Shown here: one piece after another, positions 5,161-7,007 of the stretch
Layout of the letters: the number at the start of each line of letters is the position of its first letter
Numbering within the stretch: the stretch's first letter is position 1
Source: Ramlibacter sp.
Lineage (GTDB): Bacteria > Pseudomonadota > Gammaproteobacteria > Burkholderiales > Burkholderiaceae_C
Direction: 5' to 3'
Assembly (NCBI GenBank): GCA_026785815.1
Contig: JAJAZH010000274.1
Coordinates: 1-7,007, forward strand
DNA length: 7,007 nucleotides
Translations under genes and position numbers: made by a program
Notes under the pieces: model-generated
What the model was told of the DNA's origin: nothing
Seen by the model: only the letters and a program-made list of their open reading frames with translations
Database searches by the model: none

Positions 5161-7007
5161 GTCTGTCCCGTCGGGCTGAACTGCCGCACCAGCAACTGGC
5201 GCAGCACCCGCAATCCCTGAAAGGCCAGCGGCTCCGGCTCGAGTCCGAGCTTGACCCAGGCCCGGCCGCCGATGCGCTGCGCCGTCACGTCCGCCACGGT
5301 CACATCCAGCACGAACACCGGGGCCTGGGTCTTGATCCCCTCCGGATCGGCCGGATCGACGTTGATGCTGCCGCCGTGGCGATCTCCCAGGGCCGCACTG
5401 GGCAGCTGGCGGGTCGACGCCGGCGTCTGGTTGCGCAGCACGGCGCTGTGGGCGACCCAGGGCGAATCGGCCAGCCGCACTTCGATCGCCTGCACCCGTC
5501 CCTGCACCCGCAGCAGGTCCTCGTCGCGCAGCGCCACCCGCACCTGCGCCGGGTCGGGCCCCAGCACATAGCCCAGCATCGCGCCGCGCTTGGCGAATGA
5601 ATCCGGCAGGTCCCGTTCGCGCGGCCAGACCGCGCGGCCGCTGGTGCGCGCCCGCAGCTCCAGGTCGGCCAGTTGCTGGTCGGCGCGTTGCAGCTCCGAC
5701 TGGTTGCGCTCGATCTCTTCACCCAGTTCGTTGGCGCGCGCCGGGTTTGCAAGCAGCGCCTGGTACTGCTGCGCCAGCAGGCCGGAGCGCTCGCTCTCGG
5801 ATTTTTCGCGTTGCGCATCCAGTGCCGGATCGACCAGGGTGAGCACCACATCGCCGGCCAGGACCGGCTGCCCGTCCCGCACCAGGCCCGGCTGCACGAA
5901 ACCGGCGGTCTGGGGCCGCAGCTGCGCCTGCTCCGACGGCCAGACCACGCCCCGCGCGACGACGCTGGAGGGCACAGGCAGGGCGAACAAGGCTGCGACC
6001 GCGGCCACGGCGAAAGCCGCCGTGAAGCCGAGGGCGCGTCGCCGCGCCGCTGGATCGGCCGACTCGTTGATGGACCGCAGCAGCGAGCCGGCGCTGGTTT
6101 TCACGATCCAGCCGATCAGCGCCAGCCCCGCGAGCCAGCCGAGCAGCCAGGACTGATGCCCCAGCCACAGCACCAGTGCCAGCATCAGGCCCAAGCGATA
6201 CAGCCACGAGGCCGGTGCGTACAGCACCAGCCACTTCAGCTCGCCGGCCGCGATCGCGCGGCCCGACAGCGCGTTCTCGCGGCCGGCCATCCGTTGCCAT
6301 TGCGCGGCCCACCAGCCCTGGCTGCGCAGGGCTAGATTGGGCAGTTGCAGGGCGTCGCAAAGCAGGTGGTAACCGTCCAGCCGCAACAGCGGATTGGCAT
6401 TGAACAGCAGGGTCGAAACCGAGCAGATCAGCGCCACCGTGAGCGCGGTGTCGCGCAACAAGCCAGGGCTCAGCACCAGCCAGGCAAGCACCGCCAGCGC
6501 TGCCAGCGCCAGCTCCACCAGGATCCCCGCGGCACTGACGATGGCGCGCTGCCGAGCGAGCGGAAACACGTTGGCTGCGCTGGCGTCGACATAGGGCGCC
6601 GGCGTCAGGAACATCAGCGTGATTCCCATTTCGTGAACGGCGCCGCCGAAACGGCGCACCGCCATCGCATGGGCGATCTCATGCAGCGCCTTCACGATCG
6701 GATAGCAGATCCACGCGATCGCATAGCTCGAAGGCGTCGTCGCCAGCCGCACCGACTCGGCCCGCAGCTGGGGGAAGTTCACCGCCGCGGCCAGTGCCGC
6801 AATCGCCACCAGCGCCAGCCAGCCCGCGAAGACGCTCCAGCGACCGAGCAGGGCCGACAGCGGCGCCAGCCGGTCCAGCAGCCGCGTCGGATCGAACAGC
6901 TTCATACGCAGCATCATCGGATTGATAAAGGCCCGGCGCTTGCGCTGCCCCTCCTCGGTGCGGCGTGAGAACAGCAGCGACAGGTACGGCGTGGCGTCGA
7001 ACTGCAC
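5157..7007 (-). CDS. M50 zinc metallopeptidase fused to HlyD-type periplasmic adaptor (5' end outside window)
   Basis: Integral-membrane protein with 616 visible codons. Several hydrophobic segments (about residues 59-78, 95-115, 156-182, 187-205, 257-302, 326-344) form a site-2-protease-like core. HExxH is HEIAH at 109-113, and the second motif, NPLLRLDGYH at 205-214, supplies the third zinc ligand (Asp211), so the active site looks intact. GGAVHEMGI and PYVDASAAN nearby are typical of this M50 branch. After the last membrane segment comes an adaptor half: first lipoyl strand region about 350-395, a short coiled coil rich in Glu/Gln/Arg about 396-455, the returning lipoyl half about 456-485, then a beta-barrel-like tail. 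Proteins of this architecture usually have an additional N-terminal PqqD-like region. The basic linker RRTEEGQRKRR near the edge resembles what follows it, so the GTG at 7007 is probably not the real start. It is translationally coupled to the SecA-like gene. Family assignment is strong; substrate and proteolytic role are inferred. Confidence 0.88.
   Translation of the reverse strand: MQFDATPYLSLLFSRRTEEGQRKRRAFINPMMLRMKLFDPTRLLDRLAPLSALLGRWSVFAGWLALVAIAALAAAVNFPQLRAESVRLATTPSSYAIAWICYPIVKALHEIAHAMAVRRFGGAVHEMGITLMFLTPAPYVDASAANVFPLARQRAIVSAAGILVELALAALAVLAWLVLSPGLLRDTALTVALICSVSTLLFNANPLLRLDGYHLLCDALQLPNLALRSQGWWAAQWQRMAGRENALSGRAIAAGELKWLVLYAPASWLYRLGLMLALVLWLGHQSWLLGWLAGLALIGWIVKTSAGSLLRSINESADPAARRRALGFTAAFAVAAVAALFALPVPSSVVARGVVWPSEQAQLRPQTAGFVQPGLVRDGQPVLAGDVVLTLVDPALDAQREKSESERSGLLAQQYQALLANPARANELGEEIERNQSELQRADQQLADLELRARTSGRAVWPRERDLPDSFAKRGAMLGYVLGPDPAQVRVALRDEDLLRVQGRVQAIEVRLADSPWVAHSAVLRNQTPASTRQLPSAALGDRHGGSINVDPADPEGIKTQAPVFVLDVTVADVTAQRIGGRAWVKLGLEPEPLAFQGLRVLRQLLVRQFSPTGQT

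Noticed and set aside
7005..7007. GTG at the right edge as true start of the M50-adaptor gene
   Set aside because: It coincides with the window boundary, and the family normally has additional N-terminal sequence before the basic linker seen here. The gene is treated as partial.
1..7007. tRNA, rRNA, CRISPR array, insertion sequence or rho-independent terminator
   Set aside because: The window is coding almost throughout. I found no direct-repeat arrays, no paired terminal inverted repeats, and no GC stem followed by a T-run in the 15-nt gap between genes 3 and 4 or at gene ends.

Overview
All genes in this window lie on the minus strand, so the transcript reads from high to low coordinates. 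The DNA is strongly GC-rich with GC-ending codons. Together with the protein families present, this suggests a high-GC Proteobacterium (beta or gamma, for example Burkholderiales or Xanthomonadales-like). That placement is by feel, not by search, and is of low certainty.

Four genes are packed with no real intergenic space. (1) 7007-5157 is the 3' part of an integral-membrane M50 (site-2-protease-like) zinc metallopeptidase fused to a HlyD-type periplasmic adaptor. Its N-terminus lies beyond the window. (2) 5160-3214 is a short SecA-like ATPase. It keeps both nucleotide-binding domains but stops at the beginning of the helical scaffold region. It starts inside the stop codon of gene 1 (GTGA overlap). 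(3) 3224-2304 is a free HlyD/RND-type periplasmic adaptor with a Sec signal peptide. It starts 11 nt inside the end of gene 2. (4) From 2288 off the left edge runs a large repetitive surface or secreted protein, with 762 codons visible and no in-frame stop. It has an N-terminal LEPR-XLL-type motif, the domain that commonly precedes SBBP repeats, a seven-repeat SBBP beta-propeller, and the first residues of what looks like a cadherin/Ig-like repeat array.

Interpretation (inference): genes 1-3 look like a dedicated export machine and gene 4 like its cargo. The short SecA-like ATPase would supply energy. The M50-adaptor fusion would be an inner-membrane component and possibly a processing protease. 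The free adaptor would bridge the periplasm. The giant LEPR-XLL protein would be exported without a recognisable N-terminal Sec signal. No ABC transporter or outer-membrane channel is visible, but the operon continues past both edges.

I see no tRNA, rRNA, CRISPR array, insertion sequence, attachment site or terminator. The only non-coding DNA is a 15-nt gap between genes 3 and 4. The primary promoter must lie beyond position 7007.
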